Shown: one piece after another, positions 44,356 to 52,701 of the stretch
Layout: each line of letters starts with the position of its first letter
How positions within the stretch are numbered: position 1 is the first letter of the stretch
Assembly: GCA_019639195.1 (NCBI GenBank)
Contig: JAHBSI010000003.1
Coordinates: 372,001 to 436,000, forward strand
Origin: Acidobacteriota bacterium
GTDB taxonomy: Bacteria; Acidobacteriota; Blastocatellia; Pyrinomonadales; Pyrinomonadaceae
Direction of reading: 5' to 3'
Length of the DNA stretch: 64,000 nt
Translations under genes and position numbers: made by a program
Notes under the pieces: model-generated
Databases searched by the model: none
Told to the model about the DNA's origin: nothing
The model's input: only the letters and a program-made list of their open reading frames with translations

Positions 44356-44661
44356 GTGGACGAAGGAGTATCGCGGCCAGTTGTGAACGACAAATACAGC
44401 CTTTTCAAATTGGCCGGCATTGATCCCGAAGCGACATTCCACACCCTACGTGCTGCAAGTGCGACGAATCGGGACGCCGCAGGTCAGGACTTCGACGCGT
44501 TGGAGGATAAACTTGGCGATGCCAAAGGTTGCACCATCACGCGGAAGCATTACATTCGCCTTGACGACCGACAGGTCATAGATGCGTCTGCCGTGTACAA
44601 CGAATACCTTGAACGTCTGCGGTCGGAAAGCATTCTCAATGCGGAAATTGTGGATCGATGA
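44356..44661 (+). pseudogene. C-terminal fragment of a second tyrosine recombinase
   Basis: About 100 residues match only the last part of a tyrosine recombinase catalytic domain: FHTLRAASATN (the HxLR box), then LEDKLGDAKGCTITRKHYIR, where the family normally has LGHA...T..R.HY. The box-III histidine is replaced by Asp, while the Tyr is kept. The upstream domains are missing or out of frame. It is a decayed integrase from an earlier insertion or a duplication of the island end. Confidence 0.6.
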
Positions 44662-44680
44662 CTTGGCGTATGCGAAGCTC

Positions 44681-46846
44681 CTATTCGGCAAGAGCTATTT
44701 TGGTCATCTCGGTATCGATGTCAACTGTCTTCCCATCTGGTAGCGGCCTTCCCAGTTTTTCTAGAAACATTTCATTCCTCTTAGCTGCTCTTTCGAGGAT
44801 CGATCTGTAGGAAATAATTTCGGTGTAAAGAGCGCCATCCTCCCGTCCAAACAAGCCGGCGACGGTCTTCGCTGGACGGAACATATAGTTGAAATGATAA
44901 GCGTCCTTGAAGTCCGCATCGGCCAATCGAATCTCGTCACGGTCGAAAGCCTCTCCAATCAAATACCCATAAAAAGTATCAAACTGAAACTTGTCGTTCG
45001 TAAGATTACGTATGTAGCCAGCATACTTATTGATCTGTGCGAGGTGATCACTAAGGTTCACATCGGGATCCTTAAATTCGATAATGATGCACTTGCTTTC
45101 CTGCGGGAAAAGCAAGATGTCAGGTCTTTTCTTGAGTCTATCCTCGCCCAGCGATTTCACAAACCTCTCCTCTTCCGCCGACAGGTCTGATTTGAAAAGT
45201 AGCTCACCATCCACTTTTATTTGACTAAGTGAGTTCTCCGAGTTACCGCTAAAGTAAATGAAATCCTCATTTATTAGCCACAAATCACTGCTTTCCGCCG
45301 ATGTACTTGTCTGCTGAAAGATAAGGTTATGAAGCAGTTTTTCATCAATTGACCGCGGAGACGTTTTCTGCACATCAAGCTCCCGTCCAAGAATCGTGTC
45401 GAACAACTCAAGTACGATTCGTCGGCGAGCGACATAATGGGTAAGGGACAATCTATTTGCTTCCGGGATAGTGTTTACCAGATCTCCGACTAGACGGGCT
45501 AGGTTTTCAACGTAATCATCATCCGCTGTGTTTAGGGCTTTGACGGCATCGATCTTTTCTTTTATATAAGCATCCTTACGCGCCGTTGACTCCGATTCAG
45601 CAGAATAGACCTTTGCCAAGATCTTCTCATCCGAATCGTTGATGCCTATACGCGCCCGAATGATTGCGGCATCGTCAAGAATGTAGGTTTCGCGTAACTC
45701 CTCCAGGTTCGACTCTTTCTCTTGAAGCCTCTTCCTTATCTCCGCATAAGCCTCTAATACCTTTCTATTGACGCCGGCTTGGATATCGTCCAGTAAGATT
45801 TCGTCCGTCTCGAATAGGCCATCTTTATCTAGGAAATTCGATCTTGTGGGTATTGTGAGTTCACCTCGGGTTTCGCTTTCTTTGTTGTCGATATAATCGC
45901 CAGAGACTAAAAAAAGGTATCGGTTCCCGTCAATATCATCTTCAAAGCTGAGCGATTCTAGTTGTATCTTTACACTTTCGACAATTTCATTCTTACTCGT
46001 TAGCTTGATAGCATTCCTCGTCAATTTGTCCTTTGGCATTCGGAAACATTTGACGGAGAAAGTCTCGGTCTCGGGCCGTCTCACGATCGCCAGACGATCG
46101 TCCGACCGGCCGGAGTAATGAACGTCAACCGACACATCCTTGTCAATCGGCGGGATATCTGTTTCCGCAATCACTTGCGTTTCAACGACCTTACCGCTCT
46201 CGTATCGTTCAATCTTTATGTCGGGGAAATCGTCTTTGTTGAGAGCGAAGTAAAGCCAGAAATGCGTCAGCAGTTTCTCTTTTAGCTCCTCGGCGCTTAA
46301 CGATGCGTAGTCATTCCGATGGGCCGCGACGATCCCAATCAATGCGACACGTGTTGAAACGTCGTTGGTCGCGGAATGTGCAAGCTCTTTGAAGAAGACA
46401 AGCGCGTTCTTAGCTAGGATATTGTCTTTAGACACTGAAAAGGACCGCGTCAGCTTGCCGTTTTCATCCTGAAATGTGCTTACATAATCAACCCTATCGA
46501 AGAAATGAGCAAGTTGCATTCGTCCCGAGCCCTTGTTGCCCGGGCCCTTTCGATTGTCTTTGAAAGTCAGAAATCGCTCGAAGTTAGTTGTATCGAAACC
46601 CACTCCGTTATCGATGACTTCAATGCTATGAAACGAGTGGCCGATAAGGTTTGGCGTTGTTATGATTCTTACTTCTATTCGGCCCTTGTTGTCTTTACTT
46701 GGTCGATCCCGAATTGCCTCCAGAGCGTTAATGAACACTTCGAACACGGGGCGAAACGGCTCAGGCGATTTTCGTACGTCCTTTAAAATTCCCGGGTAAT
46801 AGATGTCGCGGCCAACGATGAAACTATTCGGTGGGGGTTGTTCCAT
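44681..46846 (-). CDS. GHKL ATPase (MutL/MORC-like) fused to PD-(D/E)XK nuclease domain
   Basis: The 721-residue protein starts with a GHKL ATPase: N box FEVFINALEAI (Asn 40), G1 box IEVIDNGVGFD (Asp 79) and G2 box GNKGSGRMQ (about residues 103-110). A long middle region with coiled-coil character (about 360-480) follows. The end carries RPDILLFPQESKCIIIEFK (about residues 574-592), the D and ExK of a PD-(D/E)XK nuclease, similar in style to Shedu-type DUF4263 domains. Prokaryotic MORC-like ATPases with nucleases are known from restriction and antiphage loci. It is a leftward, apparently single gene in the island. Confidence 0.75.
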   Translation of the reverse strand: MEQPPPNSFIVGRDIYYPGILKDVRKSPEPFRPVFEVFINALEAIRDRPSKDNKGRIEVRIITTPNLIGHSFHSIEVIDNGVGFDTTNFERFLTFKDNRKGPGNKGSGRMQLAHFFDRVDYVSTFQDENGKLTRSFSVSKDNILAKNALVFFKELAHSATNDVSTRVALIGIVAAHRNDYASLSAEELKEKLLTHFWLYFALNKDDFPDIKIERYESGKVVETQVIAETDIPPIDKDVSVDVHYSGRSDDRLAIVRRPETETFSVKCFRMPKDKLTRNAIKLTSKNEIVESVKIQLESLSFEDDIDGNRYLFLVSGDYIDNKESETRGELTIPTRSNFLDKDGLFETDEILLDDIQAGVNRKVLEAYAEIRKRLQEKESNLEELRETYILDDAAIIRARIGINDSDEKILAKVYSAESESTARKDAYIKEKIDAVKALNTADDDYVENLARLVGDLVNTIPEANRLSLTHYVARRRIVLELFDTILGRELDVQKTSPRSIDEKLLHNLIFQQTSTSAESSDLWLINEDFIYFSGNSENSLSQIKVDGELLFKSDLSAEEERFVKSLGEDRLKKRPDILLFPQESKCIIIEFKDPDVNLSDHLAQINKYAGYIRNLTNDKFQFDTFYGYLIGEAFDRDEIRLADADFKDAYHFNYMFRPAKTVAGLFGREDGALYTEIISYRSILERAAKRNEMFLEKLGRPLPDGKTVDIDTEMTKIALAE

Positions 46847-47006
46847 ACTAATCTCCTTGTCTTATGCGATACCGAGCTTGCAACGAAACATGCGTTAGGT
46901 CCATCTGGATCAGAATTTTAAGAAGAAAACAACTTGACGGAGCGGCAAAGCTGACCGTTACAAGCGAGGCCGTACGAACAAATGGCATTCTCTCTAGTCT
47001 TTTTCT

Positions 47007-47819
47007 CTACAGTAGGCGTTGTGTATCCCGATTTCCCAAGATAGGGGTCGGTGTGCCATCGACATCCATTTCTACCAACTTGAGCTTTGTCAGTCTCGTC
47101 TTCATCGTCCCGAGCGGAACCTGAAAGAAACCTGCCAATTCACCAATTGCTCTCCATCCGGAATACAAAGGTTGATTCTCGAGGATCGCAAAAAGTTTGT
47201 CACTTGGAATGGCTATGCATCGCGCGAAATGTTCCGCCTGCCAGAACATCCACTCGGGCTCGAACTTATTCTCCATTTCCCGGAGAGCTTGATTTGCCTT
47301 CGGACTTACAATCGCATTCTTAACCAGTTTTTCTTGCGCTGCCGTAAGAGCCAATTGACGTTTCCGTACCTCGCCGCTTGAAAGACCATATTGCGCCCAG
47401 GAATTCTTGTGTAAGAAGTTCGGCTGATCTTTACTTATATCCTCGAACAGTGAAGGATTGTTGCTGTTCGCAAAGTTCGAAACATGACGGAGGACAATAT
47501 GTCCGGCTTCGTGGCCTACACAGACTCGATACACATCAGGCCGGCTTTCGAACAAGTCTTGGTAGTTCTGGTTTATCTGAATCAGATCATCTGTACTGAG
47601 ATCAATCCTCGCAAAGCAAGAAACCGAATTTTCGTCATCGAAGCAGTCCCACTCAGTCGAAATGTCGAGCCAGTCGATGAATCGATCGATATCCAGCGCC
47701 TGGCCCTTGCTCTTCGAATGTTGGCGAAACGCCTGACTTAGGGTCAGGGCTACTGAGTCAACGACATCATGTTTGGTGAACTCGGTGAAATCCGGAATTA
47801 CTATTCCGTGCGTATTCAT
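47007..47819 (-). CDS. ImmA/IrrE-family metallopeptidase
   Basis: The 270-residue protein has the zinc-protease motif GHEAGHIVL (HExxH, about residues 97-101) and the downstream glutamate in WQAEHFARCIAIP (about residue 194), the layout of ImmA/IrrE/COG2856 proteases. A helix-turn-helix-like end (AIGELAGFFQVPLGTMKTRL) is also typical. ImmA-type proteases cleave or inactivate a partner XRE repressor to switch on mobile-element or defence genes. The XRE gene is immediately upstream, one base apart. Confidence 0.88.
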   Translation of the reverse strand: MNTHGIVIPDFTEFTKHDVVDSVALTLSQAFRQHSKSKGQALDIDRFIDWLDISTEWDCFDDENSVSCFARIDLSTDDLIQINQNYQDLFESRPDVYRVCVGHEAGHIVLRHVSNFANSNNPSLFEDISKDQPNFLHKNSWAQYGLSSGEVRKRQLALTAAQEKLVKNAIVSPKANQALREMENKFEPEWMFWQAEHFARCIAIPSDKLFAILENQPLYSGWRAIGELAGFFQVPLGTMKTRLTKLKLVEMDVDGTPTPILGNRDTQRLL

Positions 47820-47820
47820 T

Positions 47821-48219
47821 TCACTGTTTCGGTCGCCGCTTCGCCAGTTTTTTTGCCTCTTGCTCTGCTTCGCGGGCGATCTCCTCCAATTTCTCAGGCG
47901 TTAAAACAATTGCGGCCTTAAATAGTTTGCTAAATGATCCCTGTTTGGACGGATCCTGTTTCGCTGCTCGGGCCATTTCCTCGAAGACTTCTGTAGAGCG
48001 GCCGGCTGCAAGCAAAAGAGCATCTTTCTCTTCATCGTCGCATTTCAGGCCAGTTACTATCTTTTCGACGGTCTCCCTCGTAGGATTGAAACCCAGTCGA
48101 TCATTTTCTAGCTTGGAATAGTAGCTGTAATCCATTGAGATCGCATCTGCGACATCTCGCTGCGTCAGGCCTTTCTTCCGACGAATCTCTTGTAGGGTCC
48201 TTCCAAAGGTCATAAACAA
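47821..48219 (-). CDS. XRE-family transcriptional regulator
   Basis: The 132-residue protein has a helix-turn-helix at residues ~6-60 (LQEIRRKKGLTQRDVADAISMDYSYYSKLEND) and a Lys/Glu-rich helical tail. It is divergent from the ubiquitin-like operon, and repeated half-sites occupy the shared promoter region. The neighbouring ImmA/IrrE protease gene is in the same transcript. The obvious model is repression of the operon at 48337 until the protease removes it. Confidence 0.85.
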   Translation of the reverse strand: MFMTFGRTLQEIRRKKGLTQRDVADAISMDYSYYSKLENDRLGFNPTRETVEKIVTGLKCDDEEKDALLLAAGRSTEVFEEMARAAKQDPSKQGSFSKLFKAAIVLTPEKLEEIAREAEQEAKKLAKRRPKQ

Positions 48220-48235
48220 TTTAGAAAAGTAGCGA

Positions 48236-48264
48236 TTGACAGTCCATCTCCACCTATGTATTAT
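48236..48264 (+). promoter_or_regulatory. Sigma-70-type promoter of the ubiquitin-like operon
   Basis: TTGACA (48236-48241), a 17-base spacer and TATTAT (48259-48264) form a near-consensus promoter reading towards the Ubl gene, with the start codon about 70 bases beyond the -10 box. The GTCCAT half-site in its spacer suggests tight repression. Confidence 0.65.
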
Positions 48265-48286
48265 TTAGTGGATATTGGATGTCCAT
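48242..48286. promoter_or_regulatory. Candidate XRE operator half-sites
   Basis: GTCCAT occurs at 48242-48247 (inside the promoter spacer) and 48281-48286. The inverted form GTGGAT is at 48268-48273 and TTGGAT at 48275-48280. The last two abut to give a TGGA-TG-TCCA palindrome. The sites cover the promoter and probable transcription start. Confidence 0.5.
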
Positions 48287-48336
48287 TTTATAAGAGGACT
48301 TACAAAAACACAACCTATTAAGGAAAGGAGTGAAAT

Positions 48337-48603
48337 ATGAGCGAAGAATCAACAAAAGAGCATGAAAAGAAACCGAAGAAGATAAAATTTTTTATCGACA
48401 AAGAGCAGTTTGAAACGGAAGAACGTGAACTTTCTGTCAGAAAGCTCCTTGTTGATTTTGCAAAAGAAGATCCTGCAACTACAACTCTGGCATTGAAAGT
48501 TGGCAACGACTACAAAAAATACGCCAATCTTGACGAACTGGTGAGCATGAAAAACGGCATGAAGTTCGTGGTCTTTCACAAAGATCCAACGCCGGTTTCC
48601 TAG
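48337..48603 (+). CDS. Bacterial ubiquitin-like protein (Ubl)
   Basis: The 88-residue protein has a beta-grasp-type pattern after a charged N-terminal tail: KIKFFIDKEQFETEERELSVRKLLVDFA (two strands and the helix), then TTLALKVG, ANLDELVSMKNGMKFVVFH. This matches the ubiquitin-like proteins encoded beside bacterial E1/E2/JAB genes (multi-ubiquitin/DUF2604-like). The C-terminus reads DPTPVS, with no Gly-Gly. It is the first gene of a five-gene operon. The assignment rests on fold pattern plus the neighbours. Confidence 0.7.
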   Translation: MSEESTKEHEKKPKKIKFFIDKEQFETEERELSVRKLLVDFAKEDPATTTLALKVGNDYKKYANLDELVSMKNGMKFVVFHKDPTPVS

Positions 48604-48609
48604 AGGTTA

Positions 48610-48987
48610 ATGATGTTCGGACCGGAACGCTTACTTTTTGATTTGCAGAAGCTCGGATATGAAGCTGAGATCGTGGTAGGGAGCGATAACAATAGTTTTG
48701 TGATCATACGCGGTTATGAGGTCCTGCTTGGACGCTTCGCTGGACGCATTATCGATCTTGGTATTATGGCGACCGCCGACTACCCGCGAAGCGTAGCGTC
48801 GGCGATACATGTCAAAGCTAAGCCACAACTACTTGAGAAATCAGATACGGTTCCGAACGTCCGGAATATCACAGACAGCGCCTTAGGGACTGAATGGCGG
48901 TACTGGAGCAAAAATTTTAACTGGAACGGCGAACACAACACTCGCCGTCTGATTTCCCAAGTAAACACGATCTTCAAAGATGCATAG
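48610..48987 (+). CDS. E2-like protein lacking cysteine
   Basis: The 125-residue protein lies between a Ubl and an E1-JAB gene. It shows a prokaryotic E2-like pattern: N-terminal helix, strands (NSFVIIRGYEVLLGRF, IIDLGIMATADYPRS), a YP turn, and a final helix after GTEWRYWSKNFNWN, the W-x-x-W/YS motif region of Prok-E2 families. There is no cysteine anywhere in the protein, so no thioester can form. Candidate nucleophiles are serines or threonines such as those in ITDSALGTE or YWSKN. A GAGG site precedes the ATG. Its stop overlaps the E1-JAB start by 8 bases. Confidence 0.65.
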   Translation: MMFGPERLLFDLQKLGYEAEIVVGSDNNSFVIIRGYEVLLGRFAGRIIDLGIMATADYPRSVASAIHVKAKPQLLEKSDTVPNVRNITDSALGTEWRYWSKNFNWNGEHNTRRLISQVNTIFKDA

Positions 48988-50452
48988 AGAATTTAACATC
49001 GCCATGCCACGGTCAGTAAATGATGTTTTGATCAATCACCTTATCCGTGACGACTATGAAGAGGACCTGTGCTTTGCTTTATGGAGTCCGTCTGATGGCG
49101 CAGATCGGCTGACCGCACTATTACATTCTCCGGTCCTGCCGATTGCGGGGGACCGGCAACGTCACGGAAATGCCAGTTTTAATCCACAGTACTTTGAGAG
49201 AGTCTGTAGTCTGGCAATGAAAGAGCGATGCGGTATCGCTTTTCTACACAGCCATCCTGGTAATGGCTGGCAAGGTATGAGCCGGGACGACATCAACGCG
49301 GAAATGAGGCTTGCCGGAGCGGCCGCGGGACTGACCGATCTGCCGCTGGTAGGATTGACGGTAGGTCATGATGGCACTTGGAGCGGACGATTCTGGGCAC
49401 ATGTTCAAGGTAAAGAATATAGCCTAAATTGGTGCCGAGCAGTGCGGGTCGTTGGTAACCGCCTTTGCGTATCGTTCGCGGATCAGCTCGTCCCGAAACC
49501 GGAGTTCCGAGAGTTGTTTAGGCGTACTGTGACCGTTTGGGGTGAAGAAAATCACGCAAATCTTGCTAGGCTTCGTATCGGCATCGTCGGGCTGGGAAGC
49601 GTCGGAAGCGTTATTGCTGAAAACCTTGCGCGGATGGGATTCGAAAACTTTGTATTGCTGGATTTCGACGAGGTTCAACCCCACAATCTCGATAGATTGC
49701 TTGGAACTACAGAAGACGATATCGGAAAGCTAAAAATTGAGATTGCCGAACGTCAAATTCGTAGATCGTCAACCGCAGCTCATCTTGAAATTGAAGGAAC
49801 ATCGTTCAGCATCGCCGAACAGGCCGGTTATCGAGCCGCCCTCGACTGTGACGTGCTGTTTTCCTGCGTTGATCGACCACGGCCCCGTTACATACTGAAC
49901 CACTTTGCCTACTCGCATCTGATTCCAGTAATAGACGGCGGGATTGCGGTTAGATTTAAGGGCGGAGAGTTTTCCGGTGTCGATTGGCAGCTACAAACCG
50001 TTGGTCCCGACCGTCCCTGCTTGAGCTGTTTACAGGCTTTCAACATGAGCGACGTCGCGACGGAGATTGAAGGCAAACTCGATGATCCATCGTATCTCCA
50101 AGGGTTGTCGAATGATCATCGTTTCAAACGCAATGAGAATGTTTTTCCGTTTAGCTCAAACTTAGCATCCCTTGAGGTCCTTCACTTAATCGCTCTAGTC
50201 ACTGGAATAGCCGGCATTTCTGACTTTGGTGTTCAGCGCTTTAGATATTTACCTGGCCTCCTCGATGCTGACACCGAGAGAGCTTGCCGTCCTAACTGCG
50301 AATTCGCGCAACTAACGGGGGAGGGGGACAGGCATTTTTCTTTACACGGCAAAGACTTTGGAGCGGAAGCGGCGCGAAAACGCCAGTCGATTACTAAAAA
50401 GCAGCACAACAAAGGAGAAAATTATGGCGGTAAGAGTTACATGCATAAATAA
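48980..50452 (+). CDS. JAB-E1 fusion: JAMM isopeptidase plus ThiF/E1 adenylation enzyme
   Basis: The 490-residue protein joins a JAMM/JAB metalloprotease (residues ~1-150; HSHPGNGWQGMSRDD gives H90, H92, S101 and D104 of the zinc site, with Glu in YEEDL upstream) to an E1/ThiF domain (~195-420; GIVGLGSVGS nucleotide loop at 201-210, LDFDEV, NLDRL with Arg 239, Lys 250 and SCVDRPRPR). Two cysteine pairs (C347/C350 and C436/C440) look like a structural zinc site. All ATP-site residues are present, so Ubl adenylation should work. The JAB domain could trim or remove Ubl. Confidence 0.85.
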   Translation: MHREFNIAMPRSVNDVLINHLIRDDYEEDLCFALWSPSDGADRLTALLHSPVLPIAGDRQRHGNASFNPQYFERVCSLAMKERCGIAFLHSHPGNGWQGMSRDDINAEMRLAGAAAGLTDLPLVGLTVGHDGTWSGRFWAHVQGKEYSLNWCRAVRVVGNRLCVSFADQLVPKPEFRELFRRTVTVWGEENHANLARLRIGIVGLGSVGSVIAENLARMGFENFVLLDFDEVQPHNLDRLLGTTEDDIGKLKIEIAERQIRRSSTAAHLEIEGTSFSIAEQAGYRAALDCDVLFSCVDRPRPRYILNHFAYSHLIPVIDGGIAVRFKGGEFSGVDWQLQTVGPDRPCLSCLQAFNMSDVATEIEGKLDDPSYLQGLSNDHRFKRNENVFPFSSNLASLEVLHLIALVTGIAGISDFGVQRFRYLPGLLDADTERACRPNCEFAQLTGEGDRHFSLHGKDFGAEAARKRQSITKKQHNKGENYGGKSYMHK

Positions 50453-50717
50453 AGACGATGGTCATCACGAAAATCCACATGAAGCCATCCAATGGCTGGG
50501 ATGGATTAATGAGCAGAATAACGAACGCGGTCGTTCGAGCCGCTTAGACATGTACGATTTTGTCGAGAAGAAAGGTGGCAAAGCGTATGTAAAAAACGGT
50601 TATGGAAACGTAGCTTATATTCACGGCGCAATCTCCGCTTCCGGAAATCCTTACGTTCGAACTGCAAGCGATGGCAAGTGGACAAACAACTTGCTCGCAC
50701 TGCCGGAGTGTCAGTAA
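50424..50717 (+). CDS. DUF3892 domain protein
   Basis: The 97-residue protein matches DUF3892 along its length: RVTCINKDDGHHENPHEAI, LGWINEQ, GKAYVKNGYGNVAYI and the end WTNNLLALPEC. DUF3892 proteins are small and of unknown function. The ATG at 50424 lies inside the E1-JAB end and has a strong AAAGGAG ribosome site, so it is coupled to the conjugation genes. Whether it is a conjugation target, an adaptor or unrelated is open. Confidence 0.75.
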   Translation: MAVRVTCINKDDGHHENPHEAIQWLGWINEQNNERGRSSRLDMYDFVEKKGGKAYVKNGYGNVAYIHGAISASGNPYVRTASDGKWTNNLLALPECQ

Positions 50718-50719
50718 AT

Positions 50720-51229
50720 ATGCATATTTATGACGTATCGACACTCCGCCGCGTTAAGCACGAGGTCCAAATAAATTGGTCGCGTGAGCGCACGTTCTCC
50801 GTGCGACAGATGAATTTCATTTCGCAAAATACTCCTATATCGCGCGGAATCTATTGTATTTATGCAAAGAATCACAAATTTGCCTATGAATCCTCACAGT
50901 GGCAAAATCGACGGTGGAGCAGAGTTGTTTATATCGGCTGCGGCTGGCTAGATCAGCGACTCGTTCATCATCTGCGGTATGGCAAAAACAATGTTCTCAC
51001 GGATTTTGTCGAGAATTTCGATCTTGCATTTAGATGCGACCGGATATTGGATAACGATCCTTCCATAGATTACCCTCGGGCGGTTGAAGCTGCGCTTTTA
51101 TACCTTTTTCAAAGCAAATTCGGTCTTATGCCTCCAGCGAATCGACGAGAGGAGCGAGCCCCTGAACTGGGATGCGATGAATTTATTATTAATCAATCGC
51201 CAAACTTTGATGTTTTTAGCTCAGGATAG
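50720..51229 (+). CDS. GIY-YIG nuclease-like protein
   Basis: The 169-residue protein has GIYCIYA (residues ~43-49), VVYIGCG (69-75), a conserved Arg in LDQRLVHHL (about residue 80), a Glu in AVEAALLYLF (about 123) and an Asn in PPANRRE (about 141). That is the set and order of residues of GIY-YIG nucleases. It starts 2 bases after the DUF3892 stop and ends the operon. I infer a nuclease effector or a nuclease-derived binding protein. The match is by eye, so the family is likely but not proven. Confidence 0.6.
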   Translation: MHIYDVSTLRRVKHEVQINWSRERTFSVRQMNFISQNTPISRGIYCIYAKNHKFAYESSQWQNRRWSRVVYIGCGWLDQRLVHHLRYGKNNVLTDFVENFDLAFRCDRILDNDPSIDYPRAVEAALLYLFQSKFGLMPPANRREERAPELGCDEFIINQSPNFDVFSSG

Positions 51230-51454
51230 CCTTGATGGACTCGGCCAACACGTGTCCGTCTCAATTCGGGCTCGTTGTGGCGATGGCCATGCGATAGGTT
51301 GCAGGAGAAGCCGAGTACTTAAAGGAAGCGGCGCCTGGGTTGAAAAGGCCGTACAATGAGCTCCGACGAGATCATCGGCTTGATTCTACGCGCTCGCTTG
51401 TGTGCTTTGGTAAAATAGCCGATCGTTCTTTGTGTACTGACAACGTGTTCAACT
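51230..51454. other. Intergenic stretch behind the ubiquitin-like operon
   Basis: The 225 bases between the GIY-YIG gene and the next gene hold no supported reading frame and no clear terminator. The next gene may have its own promoter here; a TAAAAT box at about 51411 is the only weak hint. Confidence 0.3.
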
Positions 51455-52636
51455 ATGGAACTTAAAGAACTGCTGAGAATCGCGGCCGAGAATGAGAAAC
51501 GACGAAAGGACCTCGGACTTGACGACGCGACGCTGAAACGAATCAGGGATGAACTTGCGGCCACTCGGAACTCCAGGCATTTCTTGGCTTACGAGCGGTA
51601 CCCTGAACAATTGCGGGAGCAGATCCTAGCCCTCACGTCGCACCTTAACCAAAGTGCATATGGACAGTTTTCAAGTATCTTCGAATCGATCCGCGACGCG
51701 AACCTGTCAGCCTTGAATTTAACCGGTACTGCTGACGCACGCTCCTTTGTACTGGGCTCGCTTCAGAATATTGCAGGTGTAGGTGCCGCCGCCTGGACCG
51801 AACATTTGAAACTTTCCGGCGCAGGTACGTCGATCGAGGACGCGCTGAAAAACCACCTCTCGCACATCACCGAGACTTCTTACCTTGCGCAAATGCGATT
51901 GGCAGGCTTGAACATCGGGCAACTAGGCACCGGTTTTCATCTCGAAGAAATCGCGAAGAACGCTATAACCCAGAATCTCACTGATCTGTCGGTTTCCTAC
52001 AAAAACCTTTTTCAGTCATTTGAACTTCCTGAAACGTCGTTTCTGGCGCTTCCTCCGTCGATCTCCGCTTTGCCGACCTTCGAGTACTTCAACGAAGCCG
52101 ACCTTTTGCGGGCGACGACAGACGAGTACGCAGATGATGAGATAGAGGAAGACCTGATCTTAGTCCGTGAAGAGATCAAAATCGTCATAGTCGAACCTCT
52201 AATCGAACGCCTAACGGCCGTGAATCCGCATTGGACGAAAATGCTCGAAGGGGCACGACAAGCGCTCCGATCAGACAATCCTGACAAAGTGAGACATGCC
52301 ATAGCGTCTCTGCGAGAATTGACCCGTGAAGTAATGCAGTATCTGTCGCCGGACGAAAATATAAAGCATTGGAGCTCATCGGAGGGCGATTTTTCCAACG
52401 GGAGACCAACTCGAATCGCTCGGCTGCGTTACATTGCAAGGAGCATAAATCACGGACCTCTTGTGGATTTTGTTGAGAAGGATCTCAAGTCGGTCCTGGC
52501 GGCGATCGATGTTTTTCAGGCAGGGACCCACTCTGCCGACAGCCGGCTGACCGAGATCCAGGTTCGGGCGCTGCTGGCACGTGCTGAAGGAATTCTCCAT
52601 TTCTTAATGTCGATAGGAGGTGCAGACGGCCACTGA
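51455..52636 (+). CDS. Protein with predicted pPIWI-associated-nuclease-like C-terminus
   Basis: The 393-residue protein has an N-terminal helical region (ELLRIAAENEKRRKDLGLDDATL). Its C-terminal ~120 residues read RHAIASLRELTREVMQYLSPDE, RPTRIARLRYIARSINHGP, DFVEKDLKSVLAAIDVFQAGTHS. This strongly resembles the domain called predicted pPIWI-associating nuclease (pP_pnuc), from memory of such sequences. No prokaryotic Argonaute or pPIWI gene is in the window. It may act with the neighbouring AlbA_2-type protein, 65 bases downstream on the same strand. Confidence 0.5.
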   Translation: MELKELLRIAAENEKRRKDLGLDDATLKRIRDELAATRNSRHFLAYERYPEQLREQILALTSHLNQSAYGQFSSIFESIRDANLSALNLTGTADARSFVLGSLQNIAGVGAAAWTEHLKLSGAGTSIEDALKNHLSHITETSYLAQMRLAGLNIGQLGTGFHLEEIAKNAITQNLTDLSVSYKNLFQSFELPETSFLALPPSISALPTFEYFNEADLLRATTDEYADDEIEEDLILVREEIKIVIVEPLIERLTAVNPHWTKMLEGARQALRSDNPDKVRHAIASLRELTREVMQYLSPDENIKHWSSSEGDFSNGRPTRIARLRYIARSINHGPLVDFVEKDLKSVLAAIDVFQAGTHSADSRLTEIQVRALLARAEGILHFLMSIGGADGH

Positions 52637-52701
52637 CAGTCTGGATGCATCGGAAGCGCAACGTTAAGGCGCGATCGAGACAATAAGAAAATAATTGACG
52701 C

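Noticed and set aside
44072..44386. Independent 104-codon gene behind the integrase
   Set aside because: No domain and no clear ribosome site; more likely decayed recombinase sequence.
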